Assembly: GCF_002208115.1 (NCBI RefSeq) | Contig: NZ_CP020946.1 | Coordinates: 2,852,001 to 2,916,000, forward strand | Origin: Bdellovibrio bacteriovorus | GTDB lineage: Bacteria > Bdellovibrionota > Bdellovibrionia > Bdellovibrionales > Bdellovibrionaceae | Direction: 5' to 3' | Length of the DNA stretch: 64,000 bases | In this document: positions 8,512-16,586 of the stretch, piece after piece | Layout of the letters: the number at the start of each line of letters is the position of its first letter | How positions within the stretch are numbered: the stretch's first letter is position 1 | Notes under the pieces: model-generated | Seen by the model: the letters and a program-made list of their open reading frames with translations, nothing else | Told to the model about the DNA's origin: nothing | Databases searched by the model: none | Made by a program: the position numbers and the translations under genes

Positions 8512-8766
8512 ATGAAACACATTATCGTGGTATTGGCTTTGTTTGGTTTTATGTCTGTATCTCACGCGGAAGAAACTGTTTCTGAGAAAGCGAAATCCAC
8601 CGCCAATGACGTGAAACGTGGCGCGAAGAAAGCCATGAACCGTGCGGAAGAAGCTGTGTGCATGGAAGGCGATGTAAAGTGCCTTGCAAAAAAAGGCCAG
8701 AACCGCGTTGAAGAAGGTGCCGACTATGTGAAAGACAAAGTCGACGAAGTAACCGACAAAAAATAA
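8512..8766 (+). CDS. Small secreted LEA-like amphipathic helical protein
   Basis: The 84-residue product has a signal peptide ending at VSHAEE. The start is ATG 8512 with AAGGA about nine bases upstream; an earlier TTG reading at 8401 lacks an SD and would hide the signal peptide. The mature part repeats patterns such as EKAKSTANDVKRGAKKAMNR and VEEGADYVKDKVDEVTDKK. These resemble group-3 LEA or CsbD-type amphipathic helices rich in Lys, Glu and Ala. Two cysteines (CMEGDVKC) could form a disulfide. A stress or desiccation role is only a guess. A strong terminator follows. Confidence 0.72.
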   Translation: MKHIIVVLALFGFMSVSHAEETVSEKAKSTANDVKRGAKKAMNRAEEAVCMEGDVKCLAKKGQNRVEEGADYVKDKVDEVTDKK

Positions 8767-8788
8767 TTCCTGCGAGGAATTTAAGACC

Positions 8789-8823
8789 AAAAAAAAGAGC
8801 TGACTGTCATGGTCAGCTCTTTT
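8789..8823. terminator. Bidirectional terminator between convergent genes
   Basis: AAAGAGCTGAC, loop TGTCAT, GGTCAGCTCTTT, flanked by A and T tracts. Confidence 0.9.
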
Positions 8824-8850
8824 GCTTTATATAGAAAGCGGTTTCAGAAA

Positions 8851-9360
8851 TTACATCGGCCAGCGATTGCAATACTCGTTGCTGTCAGAAGAAATCACTT
8901 TACCAGTGGATTTAGCCACAACCAGAACAGATACAGTTGTGCAGGTTTCATCATAGCTGATGTCTTCCTGAGTGCGGGTTGTGTAAACCAGAACATCGCC
9001 ACGGTCTTCAACTGTGGTGTTGGACGTCACAGGATAAGTTTTGCCTTTGCCTGGAACAGAGAAGATTTCACCGATCATGCCGCCGCCGTCACCACCGCCA
9101 TAGCCGCCGCCATCGAATCCACCGTTGCCATAACCGCCACCATCAAAAGCGCCACCGCTGTTGCGGTCGTTGCCTTCATAGGTCTCTTCACGAGGGTCTT
9201 TTTCTTCACCACGACCACCGTCGTCTTCCTTCGGAGCCGGCTCGGATTTGCCTTTTCCTTTTTTAGCAGAAACCACGTCCTGGGAATTGTCAGAGATATT
9301 GGCAAAGGTTGGCGCCGCGAAAGAAAGAGAAAGCAGGGCCGCCAGCAAGATTGTTTTCAT
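8851..9360 (-). CDS. Secreted Gly-rich hypothetical protein
   Basis: The 169-residue product starts at ATG 9360 behind AAAAGGAG. The signal peptide ends near TFA-N. An acidic/basic linker (KKGKGKSEPAPKEDDGGRGEE) leads to a Gly-rich section of FDGGGYGNGG-type repeats (about 70-95). A folded C-terminal part has three cysteines or fewer (TTVEDRGDVLVYTTRTQEDI, CTTVSVLVVAKSTGKV). I do not recognise the family. Export and the flexible Gly-rich linker suggest an envelope or surface location. The gene is monocistronic, with a terminator shared with the convergent LEA-like gene. Confidence 0.72.
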   Translation of the reverse strand: MKTILLAALLSLSFAAPTFANISDNSQDVVSAKKGKGKSEPAPKEDDGGRGEEKDPREETYEGNDRNSGGAFDGGGYGNGGFDGGGYGGGDGGGMIGEIFSVPGKGKTYPVTSNTTVEDRGDVLVYTTRTQEDISYDETCTTVSVLVVAKSTGKVISSDSNEYCNRWPM

Positions 9361-9482
9361 ATGAAGACTCCTTTTGTATTCAAAGCGAAGTCTTTAGCAC
9401 GAAGGGTGGTGAAGGGCCAATCCCCGTCACCACCCTTTCCATATTTTCACGATTGTTCAAACTCTGGACAGCTCAGTTCGCA

Positions 9483-10271
9483 TTATTTTGCAACGGGCGC
9501 GACCTCGTTCAAGAAGGCCTCCAAAGCAGACCAGGAGCGCTTCTCAGCCGCCTCATTGTAGGCGTGTCCCTTGGAGGGATCGTTGCCGGCGTCCTTCTGG
9601 GTGAAGGCATGAACTGCTCCAGAATAAGCTACAAACTGATAGTCAACTTTGGCTTCGTTCATTTCTTTCATGAAGCCGTCGACTTCCGCCGGTGGTACGT
9701 AAGGGTCGATCGCCCCGTGCAACACCAACACTTTAGTTTTGATATTTTTAACGTCTTTGGGGTTTTTGCTGGCAAGGCCCCCATGAATACTCACGGCACC
9801 CGCAACCGGCAAGCCTGCACGAGCGGCCTCAAGGGCTCCGGTCCCGCCAAAACAATACCCCATGATCACGATCTGTTTGGCATCGACGTTTTTATTTTTC
9901 TTCAGATAATCAAAGGCCGCTTTTTCACGCGCACGGAAAAGCTTTACGTCCTCTTTGTAAGTGCCGGCAAGTTTTCCCGCCTCGGCCGGGGAACCAGGAC
10001 GCACCCCTTTGCCATAGATATCGGCCGCAAGAACTACATAACCTTTTTCCGCCAAACGCTGAGCGCTAGCTTTTTCATGATCACCCAGTCCCATCCACTG
10101 GTGAACAATGATGATCGCCGGACGAGGGCCTTTGGCCGAATTGTCCTGCGCCAGGAAACCCTCCAAAGTGGTCTTGCCATCCTTGTACTCAACCGTTTCA
10201 GTTTTCACTTCAGCATGAGCCTGCATAAAGGCTCCGAACGCCAACACCACTGCCGCCAAACTCTTCATCAT
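9483..10271 (-). CDS. Exported dienelactone hydrolase family protein
   Basis: The 262-residue product has a signal peptide ending at MQAHA-E. It shows an alpha/beta-hydrolase fold of the dienelactone hydrolase type: nucleophile elbow GYCFGG with C140, oxyanion region VHQWMGLGDHEKASAQRLAEKGY, acid in GAIDPYV, and histidine in SGAVHAFT. Family members hydrolyse ester or lactone bonds. The substrate here is unknown and dienelactone itself is unlikely. The gene is monocistronic, with AAAAGGAG before the ATGATG start and a good promoter just upstream. Confidence 0.9.
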   Translation of the reverse strand: MMKSLAAVVLAFGAFMQAHAEVKTETVEYKDGKTTLEGFLAQDNSAKGPRPAIIIVHQWMGLGDHEKASAQRLAEKGYVVLAADIYGKGVRPGSPAEAGKLAGTYKEDVKLFRAREKAAFDYLKKNKNVDAKQIVIMGYCFGGTGALEAARAGLPVAGAVSIHGGLASKNPKDVKNIKTKVLVLHGAIDPYVPPAEVDGFMKEMNEAKVDYQFVAYSGAVHAFTQKDAGNDPSKGHAYNEAAEKRSWSALEAFLNEVAPVAK

Positions 10272-10299
10272 CTTAGGTACTCCTTTTAAGCTTTACCAA

Positions 10300-10328
10300 A
10301 GTCTAAGAAGGACCCGGCAAAAGGTCAA
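10300..10328 (-). promoter_or_regulatory. Sigma-70 type promoter for the dienelactone hydrolase gene
   Basis: On the minus strand: TTGACC, 17-base spacer, TAGACT, about 30 bases before the start codon. The rest of the 236-bp gap to 10508 must hold the promoter of the divergent DUF21/CBS gene, which I could not place securely. Confidence 0.55.
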
Positions 10329-10507
10329 AAACCCCTCTTTCAGGCCCTGATGAGTCACAAATTCCTGTTTTATCTCGATTATATCAGGACTTCTTGCAAG
10401 TCGCGTTATAGACAGGTCCCTTCCCGGATGTGATACACTCTAGTCTCTATGGAATACCACAGGCCTAGGCCCGTCACATTTAACTTCTCAGATTTAAGCA
10501 CCACTCT

Positions 10508-11548
10508 ATGACGATCATTATTGTCCTATTCATCAGTACCATCGGTATCTCTTTTTTATGTTCAATGCTGGAAGCTGTTCTTTTGACGTCGACCTCCGCG
10601 TACATCGGGGTTCTGGTCAAAGAGAATAAAAGAAGCGGAAAGCTTCTTGAACATCTGAAAGAAAACATCGACCGCCCCATCTCTGCCATCCTGACCCTGA
10701 ACACCGTTTCCCACACTCTTGGTTCCGCTGCGATCGCCTACCAAATCCAGATTCACTACGGGCAAGAAGCCGTCACTGTTGCCTCTTTTGCCCTGACCTT
10801 CCTGATCCTGATTTTGTCTGAGATCATTCCCAAGTCTGTAGGAGCCGCCCACTGGAAAGCTCTAGTTCCCTTTGCCGCCTACACCATCCAGTTCATGATC
10901 CTGCTATTGTATCCCTTGGTGATCATGTCCGAGTGGCTGGGCCGTTTCTTTGCAAAGACCTCTGAAGACCCGGAAGTGACCCGCGAAGAGATCCTGATGA
11001 CTGCCGAAATCGGCGTGGAAGAAGGAACTTTGAAAGGCAAAGAATCCAACATCATCAAAAATCTGCTGATGCTGGACAAAATCTATGTGTCTGACATCAT
11101 GACCCCGCGATCCGTGTTCTTTGCTTTGGACAAGGACCTGACCGTGGAAGAGGTCTTTAACAAGTACCGTCCGCTGCGCTTCTCGCGCATCCCGGTTTAC
11201 GACGGCAGCCTGGATAACATCATAGGCATGACCTATCGCTATAAAATTCACGAAACTCTTTCCAACGATCTGCACGACAAGACAATCGGTGAAATCGTGA
11301 CTCCGATTTCCAGCATCCCGGAACGCATGACTGTGTCCCAGGTTCTGGACTTCTTTATCAAAGAAAAAGAGCACGTGGCTTTGGCTGTTGACGAGTACGG
11401 TATCGTGGCTGGTCTGGTCAGTCTGGAAGACGCCGTTGAAACCTTGCTGGGTGTTGAGATCGTCGATGAATTGGATAACGTTGAAGACATGCGCAAGTTC
11501 GCTCTTGAACAGTGGCAGATGCGCAAACAGAAACTGCGCCGGAGCTAG
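10508..11548 (+). CDS. CNNM/CorC-type DUF21 membrane protein with CBS pair
   Basis: The 346-residue product has an N-terminal DUF21 domain with about three membrane helices (1-20, 88-108, 120-142) and the motif ILSEIIPKSVGA. Two CBS domains follow (about 190-320) with DIMTPRSVFFALDKDLTVEEV and VDEYGIVAGLVSLEDAVETLLG. It lacks the C-terminal transporter-associated CorC_HlyC domain seen in longer relatives. The family is linked to magnesium or cobalt export and was formerly annotated as hemolysin-like. The next gene, cutA, starts three bases after the stop, which fits a divalent-metal theme. Confidence 0.92.
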   Translation: MTIIIVLFISTIGISFLCSMLEAVLLTSTSAYIGVLVKENKRSGKLLEHLKENIDRPISAILTLNTVSHTLGSAAIAYQIQIHYGQEAVTVASFALTFLILILSEIIPKSVGAAHWKALVPFAAYTIQFMILLLYPLVIMSEWLGRFFAKTSEDPEVTREEILMTAEIGVEEGTLKGKESNIIKNLLMLDKIYVSDIMTPRSVFFALDKDLTVEEVFNKYRPLRFSRIPVYDGSLDNIIGMTYRYKIHETLSNDLHDKTIGEIVTPISSIPERMTVSQVLDFFIKEKEHVALAVDEYGIVAGLVSLEDAVETLLGVEIVDELDNVEDMRKFALEQWQMRKQKLRRS

Positions 11549-11551
11549 GTT

Positions 11552-11866
11552 GTGATTTTGTTTTATATCCCCTGTCCTGACAAAAATTCTGCGCAGAGTA
11601 TCGCAAGAACTCTGCTTGAAGAAAAACTTGTCGGTTGCGCCAACATCATTCCGGGCATGGAATCGATGTACTGGTGGGAGGGAAAATTAGAGACAAGCTC
11701 CGAGCATATCCTGATTCTGAAGGCTTTGAACACCCCTGATGCACAGAGCAGAATCACAAAAAGGGTCGAAGAGCTTCATCCTTATGAAGTCCCGTGTGTC
11801 ATGACTCTCCCCGTCCTGGGAATCAATCCCGCATTCAAGAACTGGCTTGAAGAAAGTCAAAGATAG
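11552..11866 (+). CDS. cutA: Divalent-cation tolerance protein CutA
   Basis: The 104-residue product starts at GTG 11552. It has the CutA1 signatures: PCPDKNSAQSIARTLLEEKLVGCANIIPGM, MYWWEGKLETSSEHILILK, and LHPYEVPCVMTLPV. CutA forms very stable trimers and has been linked to copper and other divalent-metal tolerance; the exact biochemistry is unsettled. It is co-transcribed with the DUF21/CBS protein upstream and probably with the phosphoribosyltransferase gene downstream. Confidence 0.95.
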   Translation: MILFYIPCPDKNSAQSIARTLLEEKLVGCANIIPGMESMYWWEGKLETSSEHILILKALNTPDAQSRITKRVEELHPYEVPCVMTLPVLGINPAFKNWLEESQR

Positions 11867-11898
11867 CCCTAGCTTTGAAAAGCGAAGGAGCTATCGCC

Positions 11899-12414
11899 AT
11901 GACCAGACAAGAACTTGCCAAGAATATTTACGACATTGCTCACCTGACGGGTGAATTCAAATTGCGCTCAGGCCAGATCTCGAACGAATACTTCGACAAG
12001 TATCGTTTTGAGGCACAACCGACGTTGCTGCGTGAAATCGCCAAACAAATGGTTCCATTAATTCCTGCAGGCACCGAAGTTCTGGCGGGCCTTGAAATGG
12101 GCGGCATCCCTATCGCCACGGCCCTGTCCCTGGAAACCGGGATCCCTTGTGTGTTCGTTCGTAAAGAGGCCAAAGAATACGGTACCTGCAAGTTTGCCGA
12201 AGGCCTTGAGATCAAAGGCAAGAAGGTCTGTGTGATTGAGGATGTCGTCACCACTGGCGGTCAGGTGGTGCTTTCCACGGCGGATTTACGCTCTATCGGA
12301 GCTGAGATTTCCACAGTTCTGTGTGTGATCCACCGCGGGCCCCAGTTCCCCGAACCCAAGCTGACTGAGATCGGCCTGGACCTTCGTCCATTGTTCAAGA
12401 AATCCGATTTCTAG
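11899..12414 (+). CDS. pyrE: Orotate phosphoribosyltransferase-like protein
   Basis: A type I phosphoribosyltransferase of 171 residues. The PRPP-binding loop is VCVIEDVVTTGGQ (about 110-122). The segment ISNEYFDKYRFEAQPTLLREIA is typical of PyrE, where the early part binds orotate. The start is ATG 11899, because AAGGAG stands eight bases upstream; a longer reading from 11875 has no SD. PyrE makes OMP from orotate and PRPP in pyrimidine synthesis. A close relative with another base preference cannot be excluded. It is the third gene of a DUF21/CBS, cutA, pyrE run. Confidence 0.85.
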   Translation: MTRQELAKNIYDIAHLTGEFKLRSGQISNEYFDKYRFEAQPTLLREIAKQMVPLIPAGTEVLAGLEMGGIPIATALSLETGIPCVFVRKEAKEYGTCKFAEGLEIKGKKVCVIEDVVTTGGQVVLSTADLRSIGAEISTVLCVIHRGPQFPEPKLTEIGLDLRPLFKKSDF

Positions 12415-12456
12415 CCGATAAAGAGAACTGGTTTATCTTATCGAGAGGAAGACAGG

Positions 12457-13506
12457 ATGAAACAGTTCTCAAAGGCTCTATTAGCCACAGCTATTGTTTT
12501 CACCGCCAGCCCGTCCTTCGCGGGCTACGATGAGTTTGATTGCCGGACAAACAATCAGATGAAGAATGCTGGCCTCGAGTGCATCACTTGCGGCATTCAG
12601 AAGTACTATGCCGACAAGGGCACTCCCGTTGATGTTTCTGATAAATGGTTGGCAATGATTGCACTAAACGTGCAAAAAGAATACGGCTACAATACTGTCC
12701 GCTCTGACGTTGATAAAGAGAACTTCCAAAAAGAGGTCATCCGTCGCATTCAAACGTATGGCTTCTGTGTAGAATACCTCGGCAAAGACACTAAAAAAGT
12801 GGGTCGTTCAAGAGAATACAAAGACATGAGTCATGTCGACTGGACTTACTTCAATCAATTGCTGAATCGAGATGCAAGACCATCGGAAAAGCAAATGGCC
12901 GACGCAGCTGAAAGGCTGGGCTTTAAAACTGGTTGGACTTCCAGCACGCCAGCACTTGAAAACATGAACTACTTGTTTGAAGGTATGTTTGAAAATCGCA
13001 GCCTAGACGAGAAACGTGCTCTGTTTAAAGAAAAACTAAGACAGGCACTTGAGTCAGACTATACTGTCTCAGGTGAAAAGAAGGAAAAGTCCAAAGAGTT
13101 CATTGCCAAAGGTGACAAAGACCAAGGCCTGACTCGTTGTCTGGCCGACATAAATGCCAAGTTTATGAAGAAGCCAATGGGTGACAAAGAGACCCATGCC
13201 TTCTGTGGCGTTATGGCAAACTCCTGCGATATCGCTCGAGTGAACTTGGACTCTCAAAAAGACTTTTGTATTTTGAAAGGTATGGCGCTGAAACCAGCAT
13301 CCTCCCCGATCAGTCAGCCGCCAGTATTCAGCGGCGATGGCGGCGGCGGCTACAGACCACAACCTCCACCTCCTCCAATGCCATCAAGATCCGGCAGCGG
13401 ACACTTTTTAGTTTTGAATCAAATTATTGCGCACATCTTTCAGCAATCACAGACTGAATCTTCTGAAGCTTTACAGAAGGGTTCCTTACGTCCCATTGCC
13501 ATTTGA
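12457..13506 (+). CDS. Secreted Cys-rich hypothetical protein with Gly/Pro-rich tail
   Basis: The 349-residue product has a signal peptide ending at PSFAG. About ten cysteines are scattered through the mature part (for example LECITCGIQKYY, FCGVMANSCDIA), so disulfides are expected. A GGGGYRPQPPPPPMPSRSGSG linker near residue 300 is followed by about 35 residues that overlap the convergent APP1-type gene by 83 bases. One base of frameshift near 13395 would end the protein at TAG 13409-13411, outside the neighbour. The annotated end is therefore doubtful. I do not recognise the family. Confidence 0.68.
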   Translation: MKQFSKALLATAIVFTASPSFAGYDEFDCRTNNQMKNAGLECITCGIQKYYADKGTPVDVSDKWLAMIALNVQKEYGYNTVRSDVDKENFQKEVIRRIQTYGFCVEYLGKDTKKVGRSREYKDMSHVDWTYFNQLLNRDARPSEKQMADAAERLGFKTGWTSSTPALENMNYLFEGMFENRSLDEKRALFKEKLRQALESDYTVSGEKKEKSKEFIAKGDKDQGLTRCLADINAKFMKKPMGDKETHAFCGVMANSCDIARVNLDSQKDFCILKGMALKPASSPISQPPVFSGDGGGGYRPQPPPPPMPSRSGSGHFLVLNQIIAHIFQQSQTESSEALQKGSLRPIAI

Positions 13507-14212
13507 AGTCGCGGCAGTCCTGCCACCATGGGAAGACCATGGGACCGAATTTTTCATCCTTGTCGTCTTTCTTTATGCGCTTGTAAACGATCTGCTCAAT
13601 CGGGCCATAAGCCTTCTTCATCAAAAGACCTTTGGAAATCAAATCAATCGCCACTTCCACGCTGGTGACAAAGCCAATCTGACCTTCCATCGTTGGGAAC
13701 TTGGAACGATCCAGTCTGGAATAAGCTTCGCGGATATAGCTGACAGCCGGAATGTGCGGGAATTCTTTCACCATCTGGTCGTAAACAACCGCATCGAACT
13801 GACCGTTGTCGCCGAAATAGATCACCACTTCCGGGTTGGTTTCAGCAAGCACCTTGCGGATGACTTTTTGCTTCAGCTCAGGATCCTGTTTGATGCCCGA
13901 GTTCATGTGCAGTTTCGTGATCGGGAAGCCGTTTTCCTCTAGGAAATCCGTGTGCTGCTCGTTCATCAGAAGCTTTGGCGCCAAAGACACATAATGGAAT
14001 TCAATGTCTTCATGCTGCAGATTTAACATCTGTAAGATTTCAGACATACCCACGAAACGACTGTCATCATCGGCAAAAGAGGTTGCCGCACCCTTCTTGG
14101 ATAGCACGTGGGACACCTTCAACGTGTCATCAATATCAGACACCACAAGCACCTTGGCTTCGGCAAAGGCTGACAACATCAATCCGGCAAGTAAAGCGAT
14201 GTATTTTCTCAT
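13424..14212 (-). CDS. Exported APP1-type (DUF2183) phosphatase
   Basis: The 262-residue product has a signal peptide ending at AFAEA. A HAD-type catalytic motif DIDDT lies at about 26-30 within VLVVSDIDDTLKVS. SLAPKLL, KQDPELKQKVIRKVL and YFGDNGQFDAVVY follow, the last corresponding to the GDNGQxD motif of the DUF2183/APP1 family. The yeast founder is a phosphatidate phosphatase, so a lipid-phosphate substrate in the envelope is a sensible guess. It is directly preceded by a truncated phospholipase-A2-like gene on the same strand, another hint at phospholipids. Confidence 0.85.
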   Translation of the reverse strand: MRKYIALLAGLMLSAFAEAKVLVVSDIDDTLKVSHVLSKKGAATSFADDDSRFVGMSEILQMLNLQHEDIEFHYVSLAPKLLMNEQHTDFLEENGFPITKLHMNSGIKQDPELKQKVIRKVLAETNPEVVIYFGDNGQFDAVVYDQMVKEFPHIPAVSYIREAYSRLDRSKFPTMEGQIGFVTSVEVAIDLISKGLLMKKAYGPIEQIVYKRIKKDDKDEKFGPMVFPWWQDCRDFKWQWDVRNPSVKLQKIQSVIAERCAQ

Positions 14213-14238
14213 GGACGTCTCCTGTTATTTTTTGTTTC

Positions 14239-14484
14239 CTAAAAAGATTGAATCGTAAATCTGCTCCAGTAAGCCACGTCATGCGCCACACAGCAGTCCA
14301 AATAGGCATTCACCGACCAGGCAAACCCGTCCGGACTCATGCTGCAGCCATCGCTGGTAAAGTCTTTCAGCGTATTTTTAGCAAACCCCTGCCCAGCCAC
14401 CATAGTGACCAATAAATAGACAGCAAGCGACACCCAGTGTCCCTTGCGAGGCTTAAATAAGGCTAATTTGGATTTGAATATCAT
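14239..14484 (-). pseudogene. Phospholipase A2-like exported protein, apparently truncated after the catalytic motif
   Basis: The 81-residue product has a hydrophobic leader (about 18-35). The segment SDGCSMSPDGFAWSV and the motif DCCVAHDVAYW (about 63-73) follow. CCxAHDxxYW is the Ca-binding/catalytic His-Asp signature of phospholipase A2-like folds. After YW the frame runs into SRFTIQSF and stops, only 26 bases before the APP1-type gene. Related proteins known to me continue for tens of residues after this motif, so the 3' part seems lost. It could still be a short functional variant. Confidence 0.55.
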
Positions 14485-14570
14485 CAGCCCCTAAAGGAGC
14501 AAGAGGCAGACCAAAGAAAAACATTTAAGAAAACCAGAAAATCCCCACCGCGACCCACCCAACCAAGGTT

Positions 14571-14688
14571 GGTCAAAAAGGCTCAGATGCAAGGCGGAGG
14601 TGGGCCCTCGCAGCGCAGGCGTGCTCCAAGCACGTCGAAGCGAGAAGGCCCGCCGACAACGCAGTCAGATGGGCCTTTTTCACCGACC
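14571..14688. repeat. 118-bp imperfect palindromic intergenic element
   Basis: The left arm GGTCAAAAAGGCTCAGATGC pairs imperfectly with the right arm, whose reverse complement begins GGTCGGTGAAAAAGGCCCAT. Further arm matches are GGCGG and GGGCC..CTCGC. The centre holds a smaller hairpin around GTGCT..AGCAC. It lies immediately downstream of the methyltransferase stop and may act as a bulky terminator. The general form (AAAAAGGC..CATCTG ends) resembles palindromic intergenic repeats known from several proteobacterial genomes. Confidence 0.75.
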
Positions 14689-14690
14689 GC

Positions 14691-15530
14691 CTATTTTTCG
14701 CCGACTACGTAGGCAATCCAGGACTGACAAGCTTCGCCGTGATCTACACGGGTGAAGTTGCCGTCTCCGGAACCATCCGGAGCCGTACCTTCCCAGTACA
14801 CGTGGGTCTTTTTAAAACCCACTTCTTCCATGATGTCGCGGACCTCAGAGATGGACCACATACGCCAGTCATAGGTGAAGACCTGTTCGATCTTCTTCCC
14901 ACCCACTTTAAAGTGGATGTGGAACAGAGCCTCATTGGTCACAGGATCAAAGTTCGTCTGATCCCAGTAGTAAGTGAAGCCTTCGTGTTTGATCGCGTCT
15001 TCAATGGCTTCGTAGCACTGACTGCCACCGAAGATATCCACCAGGAACATGCCGTCTTTGTTCAAAGTCTTCAGCACATTGGCGAAGTACTTTTTCAAAA
15101 CCTCACGTTTTTTAAAGCAGAAGTACGAGAAATTCATCGCGGCCACGATGTCGGCTTTGGCCAGATTCGGATCCAGCACGTTGCCTTCAACCAGCTTCAT
15201 GCGCTTTTGCTGTTCCGGCTTTAGCTTCGTCAGATAGTTGGCTTTGCCGTAGGCCATTGGTTCCGGATCCAGATCCACACCCACCGCCTCATGACGAGGA
15301 TGCAGCTTGATCCACTCAGTGGAAAGAGCAAATGTCCCGCAGAAGTCTTCACGGAATACACGGGGCTGCTTGCCTTTCAGCTCGCGGAACGTGTTCCAGA
15401 TAAAGACCACATCGTTTTCCGCCGACTGAACCGCCTTGCGGTACAGTTCGTATTTATCGAATACCAAAGCCGTGCTTTTTTTATTCACACGACGGCGGAC
15501 TTTTTTCCTGTGGGACATTTCTTTTTTCAT
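14691..15530 (-). CDS. Class I SAM-dependent methyltransferase
   Basis: The 279-residue product has a basic N-terminus (KKVRRRVNKKS). A Rossmann-type methyltransferase fold follows: motif I region VFREDFCGTFALSTEWI, motif II EAVGVDLDPEPMAYGKANY, and motif IV region ADIVAAMNFSYFCFKKREVLKKYF. FLVDIFGGSQC comes next, with a domain in which several aromatic residues stand out. The substrate is unknown. The start codon directly adjoins the stop of the E1 beta gene, so it is the third gene of the oxoacid dehydrogenase operon. This may be regulatory convenience, not a shared pathway. Confidence 0.85.
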   Translation of the reverse strand: MKKEMSHRKKVRRRVNKKSTALVFDKYELYRKAVQSAENDVVFIWNTFRELKGKQPRVFREDFCGTFALSTEWIKLHPRHEAVGVDLDPEPMAYGKANYLTKLKPEQQKRMKLVEGNVLDPNLAKADIVAAMNFSYFCFKKREVLKKYFANVLKTLNKDGMFLVDIFGGSQCYEAIEDAIKHEGFTYYWDQTNFDPVTNEALFHIHFKVGGKKIEQVFTYDWRMWSISEVRDIMEEVGFKKTHVYWEGTAPDGSGDGNFTRVDHGEACQSWIAYVVGEK

Positions 15531-16586
15531 TTACGGCACTTCCGCTACGACTTCACGAATCGCAAGTTCAATGTCATGGATCTGTGGCACAGAGTTCTTT
15601 TCAAGGTTCGGGTGCAGACCGATGCCCGGCAGGTTTTTACCAGCCAGAACACGCGGACGCGCCATCAGTTGATAGAAGCACTCTTGAGTCGCACGGTAAG
15701 CCAAATGTTCGCCGAAGTTAGTCACTTCCGTGTCCTCGTTCACGAACAGCACGCGACCGGTTTTTTCGATGGATGCTTTGATCATCGGCCAGTCGTATGG
15801 ATAGATCGAGCGCAGATCGATCACCTCAACTGAGATGCCTTCTTCTGCCAGTTTCACCGCCACTTCGTCACACAGGTGCACCATGCGGCTGTAAGTGACA
15901 ACCGTGATGTGTTCACCCGCGTGAGTGATCTTGCCCTTGCCGATTGGAACCATGTATTTTTCAAGTTCCGGCCAGCGCGGCTTCCAGCCTTCAGAATTCT
16001 GAACTGGTTTGTCGATCATGGCTTTAAGCTCTTTTTCATCCGCAGGTTCACCCGGGATCAGCTCATCACCTTTATGGCGCATCAACGCCTTGGATTTCAA
16101 ATAAAGAACCGGATTTGGATCCTCGATCGCAGAAAGCATCAAGCCGTAAGCATCCAACGGATTGGACGGCATTACGATCTTCCAGCCTTGCAGGCGGGAT
16201 GCCCAGGCGTCGAAGGAATGAGAGTGGTAAACGGAACCAAAGATCCCCGCACCCACCGGAGTCATCACCACCATCGGCAGTTGAATCTGACCGTTCGTGC
16301 ACCACAAAGTGTTGCCGGCAATTTTCAAAAGATCGATGGTGTTAAAGATATAATCCGCAAACTGGATTTCAGCCACGCAGCGGTCACCACCCATCGCGAT
16401 ACCCATCGCCATGCTGATGATCCCACGCTCATCCAGAGTCGAGTTCCACGCCGTTTCCAAACCTTGAGTCGCTGTGAAAACGCCCCCCAGTGGTGCGCCC
16501 ACGTCCTGACCGAAGATGTCTTTAACTCCCATGTTGGCTTCACCATAGTGAAGGGCCATTCTGATGGCCTGAGCAATACTTGCCAT
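15531..16586 (-). CDS. bkdB: Branched-chain 2-oxoacid (or pyruvate) dehydrogenase E1 component, beta subunit
   Basis: The 351-residue product starts at ATG 16586, overlapping the E1 alpha stop (TAATG). GGAG lies nine bases upstream, inside E1 alpha. Typical transketolase-like pyrimidine domain and C-terminal domain features are FGQDVGAPLGGVFTATQGL, ISMAMGIAMGGDRCVAEIQFADYIF, HSHSFDAWASRLQGWKIVMPSNPLDAYGL, EVIDLRSIYPYDWPMI and EDTEVTNFGEHLAY. Together with E1 alpha it decarboxylates 2-oxo acids with thiamine diphosphate. Branched-chain specificity is likely but not proven, because E2 and E3 genes are not in the window. Confidence 0.9.
   Translation of the reverse strand: MASIAQAIRMALHYGEANMGVKDIFGQDVGAPLGGVFTATQGLETAWNSTLDERGIISMAMGIAMGGDRCVAEIQFADYIFNTIDLLKIAGNTLWCTNGQIQLPMVVMTPVGAGIFGSVYHSHSFDAWASRLQGWKIVMPSNPLDAYGLMLSAIEDPNPVLYLKSKALMRHKGDELIPGEPADEKELKAMIDKPVQNSEGWKPRWPELEKYMVPIGKGKITHAGEHITVVTYSRMVHLCDEVAVKLAEEGISVEVIDLRSIYPYDWPMIKASIEKTGRVLFVNEDTEVTNFGEHLAYRATQECFYQLMARPRVLAGKNLPGIGLHPNLEKNSVPQIHDIELAIREVVAEVP

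Noticed and set aside
9075-9155. Repeated CCGCCACC-like triplets that look like a short array
   Set aside because: They encode the Gly-rich repeats of the secreted protein at 8851-9360; unit lengths and spacing do not fit CRISPR.
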